DNA of 64,000 nt from Pseudorhodoplanes sp. (GCA_022843165.1 JALHOD010000004.1:186001-250000), one strand, 5' to 3'. Shown: positions 19,047 to 28,397, numbered from the stretch's first letter. The notes: a model not told the origin generated them from the sequence alone. Made by a program: numbers and translations.

Positions 19047-20060
19047 TTATGAATCCGTGACCTGATCGGCCGGACTCTTTACGCTTTGCATAACCTCCCG
19101 CACCGCATCCGCCACGCGCTCCGGCCGGGCATGATGCGGCATGTGTCCGACACCGGGCAGGACTTCCAGGCGCGCCTGCGGCACGGCTTTCGCCAGCGCG
19201 CGGGCATGCACGTCGGGCGACACCGCCTCGTCGCGGTCACCGGTGAGGATGACGACCGGCGCGGCGATGGTCTCGTAGCGGGGCGACATGGCGATCAGAT
19301 TGCTTTTCAGCTCGGCGACATCGCGCGCATTGGCGAGAAAGGCGGACGGCCGCAGCACCAGCGCCGAGGCCGAGCGCGTCACGTAATCGGGCGGCCCGGA
19401 TTGCGGCAGGAACGCCGCGCTGCCGGCGGTGTTGATCAGCATCAGCCCGAGCGGCGCGGCGAGCGCATGCGCGAAGAGCGGGCCGACCACCGGCGTCGTG
19501 GCGAGCGAATAATACCAGGAAATGCCGCCCCTCCAGGGATGCGTGGTCGGCGCCAGCAGCACCAGGCCCGCTGTCCGGTCGGGATAATCGAGCGCGAAAG
19601 CCAGCGCCAGCGCGCCGCCCCAGGAATGCCCGACCAGGATCGCGCGGCGCACGCAGATTGTGTCGAGCGCCTCGCGCACGGACGCCGCCTGTTGTGTCGG
19701 CGATGCTGCATCTTTTCCGCCGACGCGCTCGCTCCAGCCGCGGCCGGGCCGGTCGATCAGGATCACGCGGCCCTGCGGCGCCAGATGGTCGCCGAGCGCG
19801 ATGCGCATGTCCTCGAGATTGGCGCTGGCGCCATGGATCAGCACGATGGCCGGGTCGCCGGGCCGTTGCGCCGCGCCGAGTTCGACCAGATGCAGACGTC
19901 CGCCGGTCACGTCAACGAAGTGGCCTTGCGGGGAATGCACGCGCGAGATCAGCGCGGCCAGAACGGCCGACACGGCGGACAGCGCACTGAATACCAGCGC
20001 GAAAGAGAAAATGTAAAAGACCATGTTCCGGCGAAATAAGCTGGCGAGCCGAGCGGGCAT
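19047..20060 (-). CDS. Membrane-anchored alpha/beta hydrolase
   Basis: A 337-residue alpha/beta-hydrolase fold protein. A hydrophobic helix (about 13-38) anchors it at the membrane. Conserved parts are the oxyanion turn IVLIHGASAN, DRPGRGWSE, nucleophile elbow GHSWGG, an acid in TGDRDEAVSP and the final His in GVGHMPHH. All three triad residues are present, so it should be an active esterase or similar enzyme, but the substrate is unknown. It is convergent with pyk and likely single. Confidence 0.88.
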   Translation of the reverse strand: MPARLASLFRRNMVFYIFSFALVFSALSAVSAVLAALISRVHSPQGHFVDVTGGRLHLVELGAAQRPGDPAIVLIHGASANLEDMRIALGDHLAPQGRVILIDRPGRGWSERVGGKDAASPTQQAASVREALDTICVRRAILVGHSWGGALALAFALDYPDRTAGLVLLAPTTHPWRGGISWYYSLATTPVVGPLFAHALAAPLGLMLINTAGSAAFLPQSGPPDYVTRSASALVLRPSAFLANARDVAELKSNLIAMSPRYETIAAPVVILTGDRDEAVSPDVHARALAKAVPQARLEVLPGVGHMPHHARPERVADAVREVMQSVKSPADQVTDS

Positions 20061-20107
20061 AATTGAAATACGGGCCTGTTCCGGTGCGGTTTCAGTACCG
20101 GCCGGCC

Positions 20108-20725
20108 TCAGATATCGCGGCCCTCGACCTTCTCGGTCAGCGTCTTGATGAGATCGGGAATGCGCGGCAGATGCGGATGCACGTCCAGTGCGCGCCGGTA
20201 GATGTCCAGCGCCCGCTTGTCGTCGCCGAGATCCTGCATGATCAGGCCGAGACCCGAGAGCGCCCCGAAATGGCGCGGCTCGCGCGCCAGAATCTGCCGG
20301 ATATCGGCCAGCGAGCGGTTATAATCCTTGCGCAAATAGAGCAGCGTCGCGCGCCGGTTCCAGGCTTCGACATAGTCCGGCTTGATCGCGATGATGGAGT
20401 CGAGCAGCCGGATCGCGAGATCGAGATCCTTGCTCTCGATCGCGGTCTTGACGCGGGTCATCAGCAGATTGGCGGTGTCGCTCGGCGACACGATCCAGAC
20501 CGCCCAGATGCGCTCTTCGATCGCCTTGGCGCTGGCGGCATCCGGCGCCGCCTTCAGCGCCCCGAACAGGAAATCCAGATTGTGGAGACGGTCGGCCCGC
20601 GACAGGCGCGGCAACTTGTCGGGCGCCTCGACGAACCCGCCCTTCTGGGCAAAGGCGGGAGCTGTCGGGCCCAGAACCGCACTGCACAATACAATTATAG
20701 CCAGAACACGGAATCGCTGCGACAT
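20108..20725 (-). CDS. Exported TPR-repeat protein
   Basis: A 205-residue protein with a signal peptide (1-25, AFA|QKGG) and three to four tetratricopeptide-like helical repeats over residues 60-195, for example VEAWNRRATLLYLRKDYNRS and HFGALSGLGLIMQDLGDDKR. Such proteins are periplasmic adaptors in many rhizobia. The chosen ATG 20725 gives a complete signal; the frame upstream to 20776 is not supported. It follows the hydrolase gene on the same strand only after a 47-bp gap on its 3' side, so co-transcription (TPR first, hydrolase second) is possible. Confidence 0.8.
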   Translation of the reverse strand: MSQRFRVLAIIVLCSAVLGPTAPAFAQKGGFVEAPDKLPRLSRADRLHNLDFLFGALKAAPDAASAKAIEERIWAVWIVSPSDTANLLMTRVKTAIESKDLDLAIRLLDSIIAIKPDYVEAWNRRATLLYLRKDYNRSLADIRQILAREPRHFGALSGLGLIMQDLGDDKRALDIYRRALDVHPHLPRIPDLIKTLTEKVEGRDI

Positions 20726-20774
20726 GCAGACCAGTCTAGACCTGCATCCCGCGACCGCAAGACAGGGGAAAGTC

Positions 20775-20793
20775 AAAGCCCCGTGACGGGGCC
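20775..20793 (-). terminator. Terminator of rpmJ
   Basis: Minus-strand stem GCCCCG / CGGGGC (20787-20792 with 20778-20783), loop TCA, followed by TTTGACTTT. It begins 14 bp after the rpmJ stop. Confidence 0.7.
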
Positions 20794-20806
20794 GATCGGG
20801 GCAGGC

Positions 20807-20932
20807 TCAGCCCTGGCGCGCCTTGAAGCGCTTCTGGGTCTTGTTGATCACATACACCCGGCCCTTGCGCCGCACCAGACGATTGTCCCGGTGGCGACCA
20901 CGCAACGATTTCAATGAGTTACGGACTTTCAT
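20807..20932 (-). CDS. rpmJ: 50S ribosomal protein bL36 (41-residue type)
   Basis: A 41-residue basic protein: starts [17 protein letters not shown], continues [17 protein letters not shown] and ends KARQG. This is the C-minus (zinc-free) bL36 form (YkgO-like) that is the sole bL36 in alphaproteobacteria; the Cys/His zinc ribbon of the C-plus form is absent. It is shorter than most ORF finders report. AGAGG 6 nt upstream of the ATG is the ribosome site, and a compact terminator follows. Confidence 0.96.
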   Translation of the reverse strand: MKVRNSLKSLRGRHRDNRLVRRKGRVYVINKTQKRFKARQG

Positions 20933-21040
20933 GGCAGACCTCTGAGGCCGCCAAGCGGCCGTTGTTCGGAATTTGCGCGGAAACTAAGGGCCGGGACGCC
21001 GCAAGTCAACGCGGGCCTGAAAACCAGTATTGTCCAAGAC

Positions 21041-21080
21041 AGAGCCCCGGTCCCACGCGGCAAAGCGGGGACCGGGGCCT
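21041..21080 (-). terminator. Stem-loop terminator of the Cys-rich protein gene
   Basis: An 11-bp perfect stem GCCCCGGTCCC / GGGACCGGGGC (21044-21054 with 21068-21078) lies 31 bp past the stop of the gene ending at 21111. Only a weak T-tract (TCTGTCTT) follows on the minus strand. Confidence 0.6.
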
Positions 21081-21110
21081 GCCAGGAGCTCTTGAACGAT
21101 GACGGGCCGA

Positions 21111-21362
21111 TCAGGCCTTCGGGCAGAACGGCGTCACGCACCACATCAGCGACGGGTACCATTTGCCGTCCACACCGCACCACGACATCCTGCAGACGTT
21201 ATTGGCGCAGGTCGTGGCGGTGTATTTCGGCGCCACGCAGGCTGCGGCCGCCGCGGGCTTGGCCGCCTTCTTCTTCGCCGCGTGGGACAGACTGGTGGTT
21301 CCGGCCAGCGCGAACGACACGACGGCGGCAGCCAGCGCGCATTTTGACAGCAACTTGATCAT
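21111..21362 (-). CDS. Small exported cysteine-rich protein
   Basis: An 83-residue protein with a signal peptide (1-28, SHA|AKKK), a Lys/Ala-rich linker, then a 43-residue domain with six cysteines (42, 52, 57, 62, 75, 80) that could form three disulfides in the periplasm. Three tryptophans and the pattern CANNVCRMSWCGVDGKWY are striking. No family recognised. Start ATG 21362 follows GGGAGCTGTCTC. It has its own stem-loop terminator, so it is a single-gene unit. Confidence 0.78.
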   Translation of the reverse strand: MIKLLSKCALAAAVVSFALAGTTSLSHAAKKKAAKPAAAAACVAPKYTATTCANNVCRMSWCGVDGKWYPSLMWCVTPFCPKA

Positions 21363-21509
21363 GAGACAGCTCCCCGCTTCCTCGGATAAAAACCCGGTTT
21401 GTAAAGGATTGCATAAAGGAATTTTGCTCACAAGCAGCCTGCGCCCATTACGGGACTGTGTGACTTGCCAGTGACGCCGTGAGCGGCAGAGGCATCGGCG
21501 GCTCGAAGA

Positions 21510-21584
21510 TGGTGGGCGCGACAGGGATCGAACCTGTGACCCCTTCCATGTCAAGGAAGTGCTCTTCCGCTGAGCTACGCGCCC
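21510..21584 (-). tRNA. tRNA-Val (anticodon GAC)
   Basis: The minus strand folds as a full tRNA: acceptor GGGCGCG pairs with CGCGCCC, D-stem GCTC/GAGC, anticodon stem CTTCC/GGAAG with loop TTGACAT (anticodon GAC, reading GUC and GUU), T-arm CAGGTTCGATCCCTG, and an encoded CCA end. No integrase or attachment-site duplication is present nearby. Confidence 0.97.
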
Positions 21585-21787
21585 ATCTTCGTCCGAATGC
21601 GAGGCGAACCCTATATATTTTCCCCCTCCCAGTGGCAAGCGCAGGCCGGTGGCGCCAGCGGCCGGTCGCCTCAAAAACTTCCGGATTGGACAATGGAATA
21701 AGCGTCCTTCTAATGGTGTAGGAATGAGGCCCCCCGGAGCCAATCGGGGCTGATCTGGCCGGAAAAGACCGAAAAGGGAGTGTGTCG

Positions 21788-22567
21788 ATGATCTCGGGTT
21801 TTGTCTCACTTCGTCCCGCTTTTTACGCTCTGACTGTCGCCGCCAGTGTTCTGGGCGCCGGCCCTGCCCAGGCCCAGGAGGAGCCCCGCCTCGACGTGAT
21901 CTATGTCCCGACCCCGCAGGAAGTCGTGGACCGCATGCTCGACATGGCTAACGTGAAGCCCGGCGATTTCATGATCGATTTCGGCTGCGGCGACGGCCGC
22001 ATGGTGGTAACCGCCGCCAAGCGTGGCGCGCGCGGCTATGGCGTGGACATCAACCCCGTCCGCATCCGGGAGGCCAACGAGAATGCCAAGAAGGCAGGTG
22101 TCACCGACAAGGTCGATTTCAAGATCGCCAACCTGTTCGAGGAAGATCTCAGCAAGGCCGACGTGATGGCCATGTATCTCCTCACCGACATCAATCTGCG
22201 TTTGCGGCCGAAAATTCTCAACGACATGAAGCCCGGCACCCGCATCGTCTCGCACGCCTTCGACATGGGTGACTGGGAACCGGACCAGAAGGACACCGTC
22301 GCCGGCAAGAACGTCTTCTACTGGATGGTGCCGGCTAAGGTGGAAGGCAAATGGACGGTCGACGGCGCGCAGAAGATGACGCTCAACCTGAAACAGCAAT
22401 ACCAGATGGTGGGCGGCCAGGCAGAAATCGACGGCAAGACTGTGAATGTCACCGGCGGCCGGCTCAAGGGCGCCGAACTCACCTTCACCGTCAACGGCCA
22501 GACCTATAACGGCAAGGTCAACGGCAACGCCATTGAGGGTGCCAACTGGAAGGCCAGCAAGACGTGA
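21788..22567 (+). CDS. Exported SAM-methyltransferase-like protein
   Basis: A 259-residue protein with a clear signal peptide (1-29, AQA|QEEP) followed by a class I methyltransferase domain: PQEVVDRMLDMANVKPGD, motif I MIDFGCGDGRMVVTAAK with the GxGxG-like loop, acidic end of beta2 (GVDIN), NLFEEDLSKADV (motif II/III). The C-terminal part (about 180-259) is a beta-rich domain unlike usual methyltransferases. SAM is not expected in the periplasm, so the role is puzzling. Start ATG 21788 has AGGGAG 8 nt upstream; GTG 21782 is the alternative. Confidence 0.82.
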   Translation: MISGFVSLRPAFYALTVAASVLGAGPAQAQEEPRLDVIYVPTPQEVVDRMLDMANVKPGDFMIDFGCGDGRMVVTAAKRGARGYGVDINPVRIREANENAKKAGVTDKVDFKIANLFEEDLSKADVMAMYLLTDINLRLRPKILNDMKPGTRIVSHAFDMGDWEPDQKDTVAGKNVFYWMVPAKVEGKWTVDGAQKMTLNLKQQYQMVGGQAEIDGKTVNVTGGRLKGAELTFTVNGQTYNGKVNGNAIEGANWKASKT

Positions 22568-22607
22568 CGGCCTGAGTCTTTATCCCTTAAACTGATAGCG
22601 CAATAAC

Positions 22608-22631
22608 GACGCTTCCCCTCGGGGAAGCGTC
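22608..22631. other. Perfect 10-bp hairpin with CTCG tetraloop
   Basis: GACGCTTCCC pairs fully with GGGAAGCGTC around the loop CTCG, 41 bp after the methyltransferase-like gene and 37 bp before the permease. No T-tract follows on either strand, so it may be a processing or mRNA-stabilising element or a factor-assisted terminator. Confidence 0.5.
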
Positions 22632-22667
22632 CTCATATCGGGGAGCGCCTGCGGGCCGGACGGAAAC

Positions 22668-24005
22668 ATGGCAACACAACAATCCGGCGCTCCGCGCGCA
22701 AGCCTGTCGGTGTTCGACGGTGCCCTGATGATGGTCGGCATCATCATCGGCATCGGGATCTTCAAGACGCCGCAGCTCGTGGCGATGTTCAGTCCGAACG
22801 AGTGGACCTTCGTCGCCGTGTGGGTGCTGGGCGGCCTCGCTACGCTGATCGGCGCGCTGGTGTATGCCGAACTGGCGGCGGCCTATCCGAGCACCGGCGG
22901 CGAGTATCATTTCCTCACCCGCGCGCTCGGCCAGCCGGTCGGCTTCCTCTTCGCCTGGGCGCGCACCACCGTGATCCAGACCGGCGCCATCGCCGCGGTG
23001 GCCTTCGTATTTGGCGACTATGCGCAGCAACTCTATTCGCTCGGCAGCTATGGTCCCGCCATCTATGCGGCGATCGGCCTGCTCGTCCTCACCTTCATCA
23101 ATATCGCCGGGACTTACCAGAGCAAGACTGCGCAGAACGCCCTCTCGCTCGCGCTCGTGGCGGCGATGCTGCTGATGGTGGTGATCGGCTTCATGAATGC
23201 GGGAACGCGCCCATCCGCTGCGGCCGCCGCGGTCGGCGGTCCGGGCTACAGCATGATCGGGCTGGCGATGGTCTTTATCCTGCTCACCTATGGCGGCTGG
23301 AACGAGGCGGCGTATCTGTCCGCCGACGTGCGCAATGTCGGCCGCGACATGGTCCGCATCCTGCTGACCGGCACCGCCATCGTCACGACGGTGTATGTAC
23401 TGGTTAATGTCGGCTATCTGATGGTTCTCGGCCTCGAGGGGCTGCGCAAGAGCGACGCCATCGCCGCCGACGTCATGCGAACCGCCTTCGGCACCGGCGG
23501 CGCGGTGATCGTGAGTGTGATCGTGTGTGTCGCCGCGCTCTCCACCATGAATGCCAGCATCTTCACCGGTGCCAGGCTCTATCATGCCCTCGGACAGGAT
23601 CTGTCGCTGTCGCGGCTGAAGGTCTGGGATTCGGTGCGCAACAATCCGCGCAACGCCATCATCCTGCAAAGCGTGATCGCGATGGTGCTGGTCTGCTTTG
23701 GTGCGCTGGCCCGTGACGGCTTCAAGGCGATGGTGGAATATACCGCGCCCGTCTTCTGGTTCTTCCTGCTGCTGGTCGGTATCTCCTTCTTCGTGCTTCG
23801 GCGGCGCGACAAGAACCAGCCACGACCGTTCCGGACGCCGTTCTATCCCGTGACCCCCGCCTTGTTCTGCGCGATCTGCGCCTACCTGCTTTATTCCAGC
23901 CTGGTCTATACCGGCCGCGGCGCCCTGTTCGGCGTGGCGGTGCTGCTGGCGGGCATTCCGCTCTTGGGCTTCCTGCGCAGGAAACGACGGGTTGCAGCGG
24001 CGTAA
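22668..24005 (+). CDS. APC-family amino acid permease
   Basis: A 445-residue inner-membrane carrier with about 12 hydrophobic segments. The amino acid-polyamine-organocation signature is present: VGIIIGIGIFKTP in helix 1 (unwound substrate loop GIGIF), AELAAAYPSTGGEYHFL in helix 2-3, and helix 6 with TYGGWNEAAYLSADV. It resembles the LAT/serine-threonine exchanger-like bacterial subset. Substrate cannot be deduced. The short basic tail RRKRR is cytosolic. It is followed 57 bp later by the FAD oxidoreductase, possibly the same transcript. Confidence 0.9.
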   Translation: MATQQSGAPRASLSVFDGALMMVGIIIGIGIFKTPQLVAMFSPNEWTFVAVWVLGGLATLIGALVYAELAAAYPSTGGEYHFLTRALGQPVGFLFAWARTTVIQTGAIAAVAFVFGDYAQQLYSLGSYGPAIYAAIGLLVLTFINIAGTYQSKTAQNALSLALVAAMLLMVVIGFMNAGTRPSAAAAAVGGPGYSMIGLAMVFILLTYGGWNEAAYLSADVRNVGRDMVRILLTGTAIVTTVYVLVNVGYLMVLGLEGLRKSDAIAADVMRTAFGTGGAVIVSVIVCVAALSTMNASIFTGARLYHALGQDLSLSRLKVWDSVRNNPRNAIILQSVIAMVLVCFGALARDGFKAMVEYTAPVFWFFLLLVGISFFVLRRRDKNQPRPFRTPFYPVTPALFCAICAYLLYSSLVYTGRGALFGVAVLLAGIPLLGFLRRKRRVAAA

Positions 24006-24062
24006 CAACGCTGTTTAACTTTTCTTCTCGCCGCCGTCACGGCGGGAAGGCAGGCATTCAAC

Positions 24063-25676
24063 GTGACCGAAAACTTCGATGTCGTGATCATCGGCGCCGG
24101 CCATAACGGGCTTGTCTGCGCGGCCTATCTCGGCATGGCGGGGCTGAAGGTGAAGGTGCTGGAGCGCCGCGACGTGGTCGGCGGCGCGGCGGTGACCGAG
24201 GAATTCCATCCCGGCTTCCGCAACTCGGTCGCGGCCTACACCGTCAGCTTGCTCAATCCGAAGGTCATCCGCGATCTCGATCTGCACGGGCACGGCCTGA
24301 AGATCGTGGAGCGGCGCGCACTCAACTTCCTGCCGACCGAAGACAACCGCTATGTCCTCACCGGCGAAGGCCGCACCAAATATGAGATCGCGAAATTCAG
24401 CGCCAGAGACGCCGAACGCTACGACGCCTTCAGCGACGAGCTCTCCGCCATCGCCGATGTGCTGCGCGACCTGGTGCTGCAGGCGCCGCCAAATGTCGTC
24501 CAGGGTTTCAACCGGAGATCCGTGCGCGAATTGCTGAGGCTGGCCGGCATCGGCCGCCGGCTCGGCACGCTCCCGATCGAACGCCAGCGCGCCTTGCTTG
24601 ACCTGTTCGCCAAATCGGCTGGCGATTATCTCGACGGCTGGTTCGAGTCGGACGCGGTGAAGGCGGTGTTCGGCTTCGATGGAATCGTCGGCAATTATGC
24701 CAGCCCCTACACCCCAGGCTCGGCTTATGTGCTGCTGCACCATTGCTTCGGCGAGGTGAATGGCAAGAAAGGCGTCTGGGGTCACGCCATCGGCGGCATG
24801 GGCGCGATCACGCAGGCGATGGCGAAGTCCGCGCGCGCCCACGGCGTCGAGATCGAGATCTCTGCCGATGTGCGCGAGATCATCGTCGAAAAGGACCGTG
24901 CCATCGGCGTTGCGCTTGGCGATGGCCGCGTCATTCGCGGCCGTTCGGTGACCGCGAACGTAAATCCCAGGCTTCTTTACGAGAAGCTGGTGCCGCACGC
25001 GGCGCTACCGCCCGAATTCCTCGCCCGCATGAAGCGCTGGGTCTGCGGCTCCGGCACCTTCCGGATGAATGTCGCGCTCTCCAGGCTGCCGAGCTTCACC
25101 GCCCTGCCCGGCGATCAATTGTCCGATCACCACACCGCCGGCATCATCATGGCCCCCTCGCTCGCCTATATGGACCGCGCCTATCACGATGCGCGCGAAA
25201 CCGGCTGGAGCCGGCAGCCGATCGTGGAGATGCTGATCCCCTCGACGCTCGACGACACGCTGGCGCCAAAGGGCGCGCATGTCGCCAGCCTGTTCTGCCA
25301 GCATGTCGCGCCCGTGCTTTCGGGCGGCCGCTCGTGGGACGATCACCGCGAGGAAGTCGCCGACCTGATGATCGCGACCGTCGACCGTTTTGCGCCGGGC
25401 TTCAGGCAAAGCGTGATCGCGCGGCAGGCGCTCACCCCGCTCGATCTGGAACGCACCTTCGGCATGATCGGCGGCGACATCTTCCACGGCGCCATGACGC
25501 TCGACCAGATTTTCTCAGCGCGGCCGATGCTCGGCTATGCCGACTACAGAAGTCCGGTGACGGGGCTTTATCTCTGCGGCTCCGGGACGCATCCGGGCGG
25601 CGGCGTCACCGGCGCTCCGGGACATAACGCGGCGAAGGCGATCATCTCGGATCTGAAGGGTTTCTGGCGCAACTGA
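24063..25676 (+). CDS. Phytoene-dehydrogenase-like FAD oxidoreductase
   Basis: A 537-residue flavoprotein of the NAD(P)-binding Rossmann / phytoene desaturase-like family (PYROXD2-related). The FAD-binding beta-alpha-beta motif DVVIIGAGHNGLVCAAYL is at 6-23, followed by the second FAD contact ERRDVVGGAAVTEE. The C-terminal CGSGTHPGGGVTGAPGHNAA closes the FAD site. It is not part of a carotenoid cluster, so an amino-oxidase or general desaturase role is more likely. Start is GTG 24063 with AAGGCAGG upstream. Confidence 0.88.
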   Translation: MTENFDVVIIGAGHNGLVCAAYLGMAGLKVKVLERRDVVGGAAVTEEFHPGFRNSVAAYTVSLLNPKVIRDLDLHGHGLKIVERRALNFLPTEDNRYVLTGEGRTKYEIAKFSARDAERYDAFSDELSAIADVLRDLVLQAPPNVVQGFNRRSVRELLRLAGIGRRLGTLPIERQRALLDLFAKSAGDYLDGWFESDAVKAVFGFDGIVGNYASPYTPGSAYVLLHHCFGEVNGKKGVWGHAIGGMGAITQAMAKSARAHGVEIEISADVREIIVEKDRAIGVALGDGRVIRGRSVTANVNPRLLYEKLVPHAALPPEFLARMKRWVCGSGTFRMNVALSRLPSFTALPGDQLSDHHTAGIIMAPSLAYMDRAYHDARETGWSRQPIVEMLIPSTLDDTLAPKGAHVASLFCQHVAPVLSGGRSWDDHREEVADLMIATVDRFAPGFRQSVIARQALTPLDLERTFGMIGGDIFHGAMTLDQIFSARPMLGYADYRSPVTGLYLCGSGTHPGGGVTGAPGHNAAKAIISDLKGFWRN

Positions 25677-25697
25677 CGACGCATTAATCACCAAGAT

Positions 25698-28397
25698 TCA
25701 GGCGATCGCCTCGCGCGCGGACGGCTGGGCCTGCAGCCGTTCGAATTGGAGTGCGGCGGCCGGGACAGGGCGCCCGAACAGATAGCCTTGCGCCTGACGG
25801 CAGCCGGCTGCACGCAAAAGCCTGAACTGTTCCTCGGTTTCGACGCCTTCGGCCGTCGTCGTCACATCGAGGCTTCTGGCGAGACCGGTCACCGCGCATA
25901 CGATGGCGGCGCAGTCCGAGCGATGCGACATGTCGGCGATAAAGGACTTGTCGATCTTGATCTTGTCGAACGGAAACATCTGCAGGTAGCTCAGCGAGGA
26001 ATAGCCGGTTCCGAAATCGTCGAGCGCGATCGAGACGCCGAGACCTCGCAACTGATGCAACTTCAGAAGATTGAATTCGTTCTTCTGCAACAGGACGGAT
26101 TCTGTGATCTCCAGTTCGAGCCGTTCCGGCGGCAGGCCCGTCTCCTGCAACACCGATGCGACGGCCTCGACAATGTCGCCCTTCTTGAATTCGATCGGAG
26201 ACAGATTGACCGCGACCTTGATACTGGCTGGCCAGTACAGCGCCTCGCTGCAGGCCTTGCGCAGAACCAGCCTTCCGAGCGGAATGATCAGCCCGGTGCT
26301 CTCCGCCAGCGGAATGAAGGCATCAGGCATAACGATCCCGCGCCGCGGGTGATTCCAGCGCACCAGAGCTTCGACGCCATTGACCTCCTGGCGCTCGATA
26401 TCGACCTGCGGCTGATAATGGAGTTCGAACTCGCCGCGCATAATCGAATTGCGCAAATCCCGTTCAAGGTCGAAACGTGCGCGTGCTTCGTCGCCCATTT
26501 CCGGATCGAAGAACCGGAACGTGTTCCGGCCATCCGCTTTTGCCTTGTACAGCGCGAGATCGGCGTTCTTGAGCAATTGAACGGTGTTGTCGCCATCGGC
26601 CGGTGCCAGCACGATACCGATGCTGGTCTGCACGATCGCCTGATGTCCATCCAGATTGTACGGACTGGCGATTTCCTCAAGAATTCGGTCCGCCAGCACT
26701 TCCGCCGCCCGCCGCTGATCGCCCGACACGGCCTGCAGGATCGCGAATTCATCGCCGCCAATTCTGGCGACCAAGTCGTTTTCCGGCAGGCATGTCTTCA
26801 AACGCTCGGCCACCTGCCTGACGAGATCATCGCCGGCGGCATGACCGAGCGTATCGTTCACGTCCTTGAAATGATCGAGATCGATCGTGAGGATATTGAA
26901 CGCGGCTCCGATCAACTTCAGCCGGTCCAGCGCCTTCCCAACATGCTGCTGAAACAAAGCACGATTGGCCAGATCGGTCAGCCCGTCATGATGCGCGAGA
27001 TACAGAATCTCCGATTCGTTACGCTTCTGCAGCGTGATGTCCTGATGGACTGCAACCGAACCACCATCCGGCATGGCCTTGCGGCTGATCGACAGGACGC
27101 GTCCGTCGCGCAGCTCGTTGATGATCTCGTCGCCTTCCCAGCTGAACGCCTCGGCCAGCCGCGTAACAACATATTCGTCGGCATCCTTGGTGCAGGCACC
27201 AGCCGCGACCCGCGCCTTGAGAATGTCGTGCAAATTCGTGCCGGGCCGGACCTGGTCGGGAGTCAGGCCGTACATTTCACCGTAGCGCGTATTGCAGACT
27301 ATCAGCCGCTGATCCGAATCGAACATGCACAGACCATGCGACATGTTCTCAAGCGCGGTTTCCAGCCACATGTTCGTGCGCGCGAGCGACGACGAGGTGG
27401 CCGAGAGCTTGCGCGCACGCGCGGCGCCGAACCCGATCGCAATCAGAATGCCAGCGGTCAGAAGACCGGCGATGGCCCAGTAGATGCGGGCATTTTTTTG
27501 CGCTTGGCTGAAAATCTGGTCTTCGGCCAGTCCGACAACGGCAACCAGCGGAAAACCGTCGACTTTCCGGTATGACAGCAGCCGCCTCAGATCTTCGACT
27601 CCGGTGGGCCGCGTGCCTGCATCGGTCCAATAGGTCCCACGATCGGAATGCGCGACTGCGCGAAGCACGCCGGCATTTGGGAAGCTCTTGCCGATCAGAT
27701 CCCATCGCGATTGCCCATTGGCTCCGCGCGCGCGGATGACTCCATCGAGCCCCATCAACGACACGAAGCCGTCACGGCCAAGATCGATGGACTGGTAGTA
27801 TTTTTCCAGTTCGGCAATGCCGATCATGACCGAGAGAATGCCGTTGAACGATCCATCCGGCCGGTGGAGGCGGCGGCTCAATATGACGGCTTGACGTCCG
27901 GATGTTCGCAGCGTGATGGGCCTGCTGATGAAGAGACGGTCGTCTAACGTGCCGACGTGAACCTGAAAGTGTTCCAGATTCCTGATGTCGATGCCCACCG
28001 CGGCGGAGCCGTAACTTGATGCGATGATTTTTCCGTCTTCATCCGTGATCGAAATCTGGAAGGCCAGATCGTTCTTCAATTCGGGATCTGAGACCCATGC
28101 ATTGAGATCGACGCTTTCGGGACTGCTCTGATAGGCGCGCCGCAATTGCAGGATCGAATTGTCGGCACTTCTGAACGAACGCGAGATCGATTGTTCGAAA
28201 ATGCGGACAAGATTTTCGCCCTCGCGCCTGGCGTCGCGGGTTGCATTTTCTTTGTCCTGGATGAGAAGATAGGTCAGTCCGCAGAAGATCGCCGCCAGCA
28301 TGACGACGCCGAGATACGTGACCGGCTGCGCCAACGAGCGCAGCCAGCTTTCTCCCCCCACGATATTGGCGCGGAATGCGTTCCCACCCGTCGTCAT
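25698..28397 (-). CDS. Membrane sensor diguanylate cyclase / phosphodiesterase (GGDEF-EAL)
   Basis: An 899-residue bifunctional c-di-GMP protein. Two membrane helices (about 27-46 and 310-330) frame a periplasmic Cache-like sensor. A PAS domain (about 355-465) follows, then GGDEF (intact GGDEF near 546-550, so cyclase-competent) and EAL (VEALVRWNHP near 674, with DDFGTGYSS and the ETTEG-loop equivalent TAEGVET), so phosphodiesterase residues are also kept. Which activity prevails cannot be read. A degenerate CtrA-like site lies upstream at 28504-28518. Confidence 0.94.
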   Translation of the reverse strand: MTTGGNAFRANIVGGESWLRSLAQPVTYLGVVMLAAIFCGLTYLLIQDKENATRDARREGENLVRIFEQSISRSFRSADNSILQLRRAYQSSPESVDLNAWVSDPELKNDLAFQISITDEDGKIIASSYGSAAVGIDIRNLEHFQVHVGTLDDRLFISRPITLRTSGRQAVILSRRLHRPDGSFNGILSVMIGIAELEKYYQSIDLGRDGFVSLMGLDGVIRARGANGQSRWDLIGKSFPNAGVLRAVAHSDRGTYWTDAGTRPTGVEDLRRLLSYRKVDGFPLVAVVGLAEDQIFSQAQKNARIYWAIAGLLTAGILIAIGFGAARARKLSATSSSLARTNMWLETALENMSHGLCMFDSDQRLIVCNTRYGEMYGLTPDQVRPGTNLHDILKARVAAGACTKDADEYVVTRLAEAFSWEGDEIINELRDGRVLSISRKAMPDGGSVAVHQDITLQKRNESEILYLAHHDGLTDLANRALFQQHVGKALDRLKLIGAAFNILTIDLDHFKDVNDTLGHAAGDDLVRQVAERLKTCLPENDLVARIGGDEFAILQAVSGDQRRAAEVLADRILEEIASPYNLDGHQAIVQTSIGIVLAPADGDNTVQLLKNADLALYKAKADGRNTFRFFDPEMGDEARARFDLERDLRNSIMRGEFELHYQPQVDIERQEVNGVEALVRWNHPRRGIVMPDAFIPLAESTGLIIPLGRLVLRKACSEALYWPASIKVAVNLSPIEFKKGDIVEAVASVLQETGLPPERLELEITESVLLQKNEFNLLKLHQLRGLGVSIALDDFGTGYSSLSYLQMFPFDKIKIDKSFIADMSHRSDCAAIVCAVTGLARSLDVTTTAEGVETEEQFRLLRAAGCRQAQGYLFGRPVPAAALQFERLQAQPSAREAIA

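Noticed and set aside
21510-21584. tRNA-Val as an integration site
   Set aside because: No integrase, no direct repeat of the tRNA 3' end and no change of gene content on either side.
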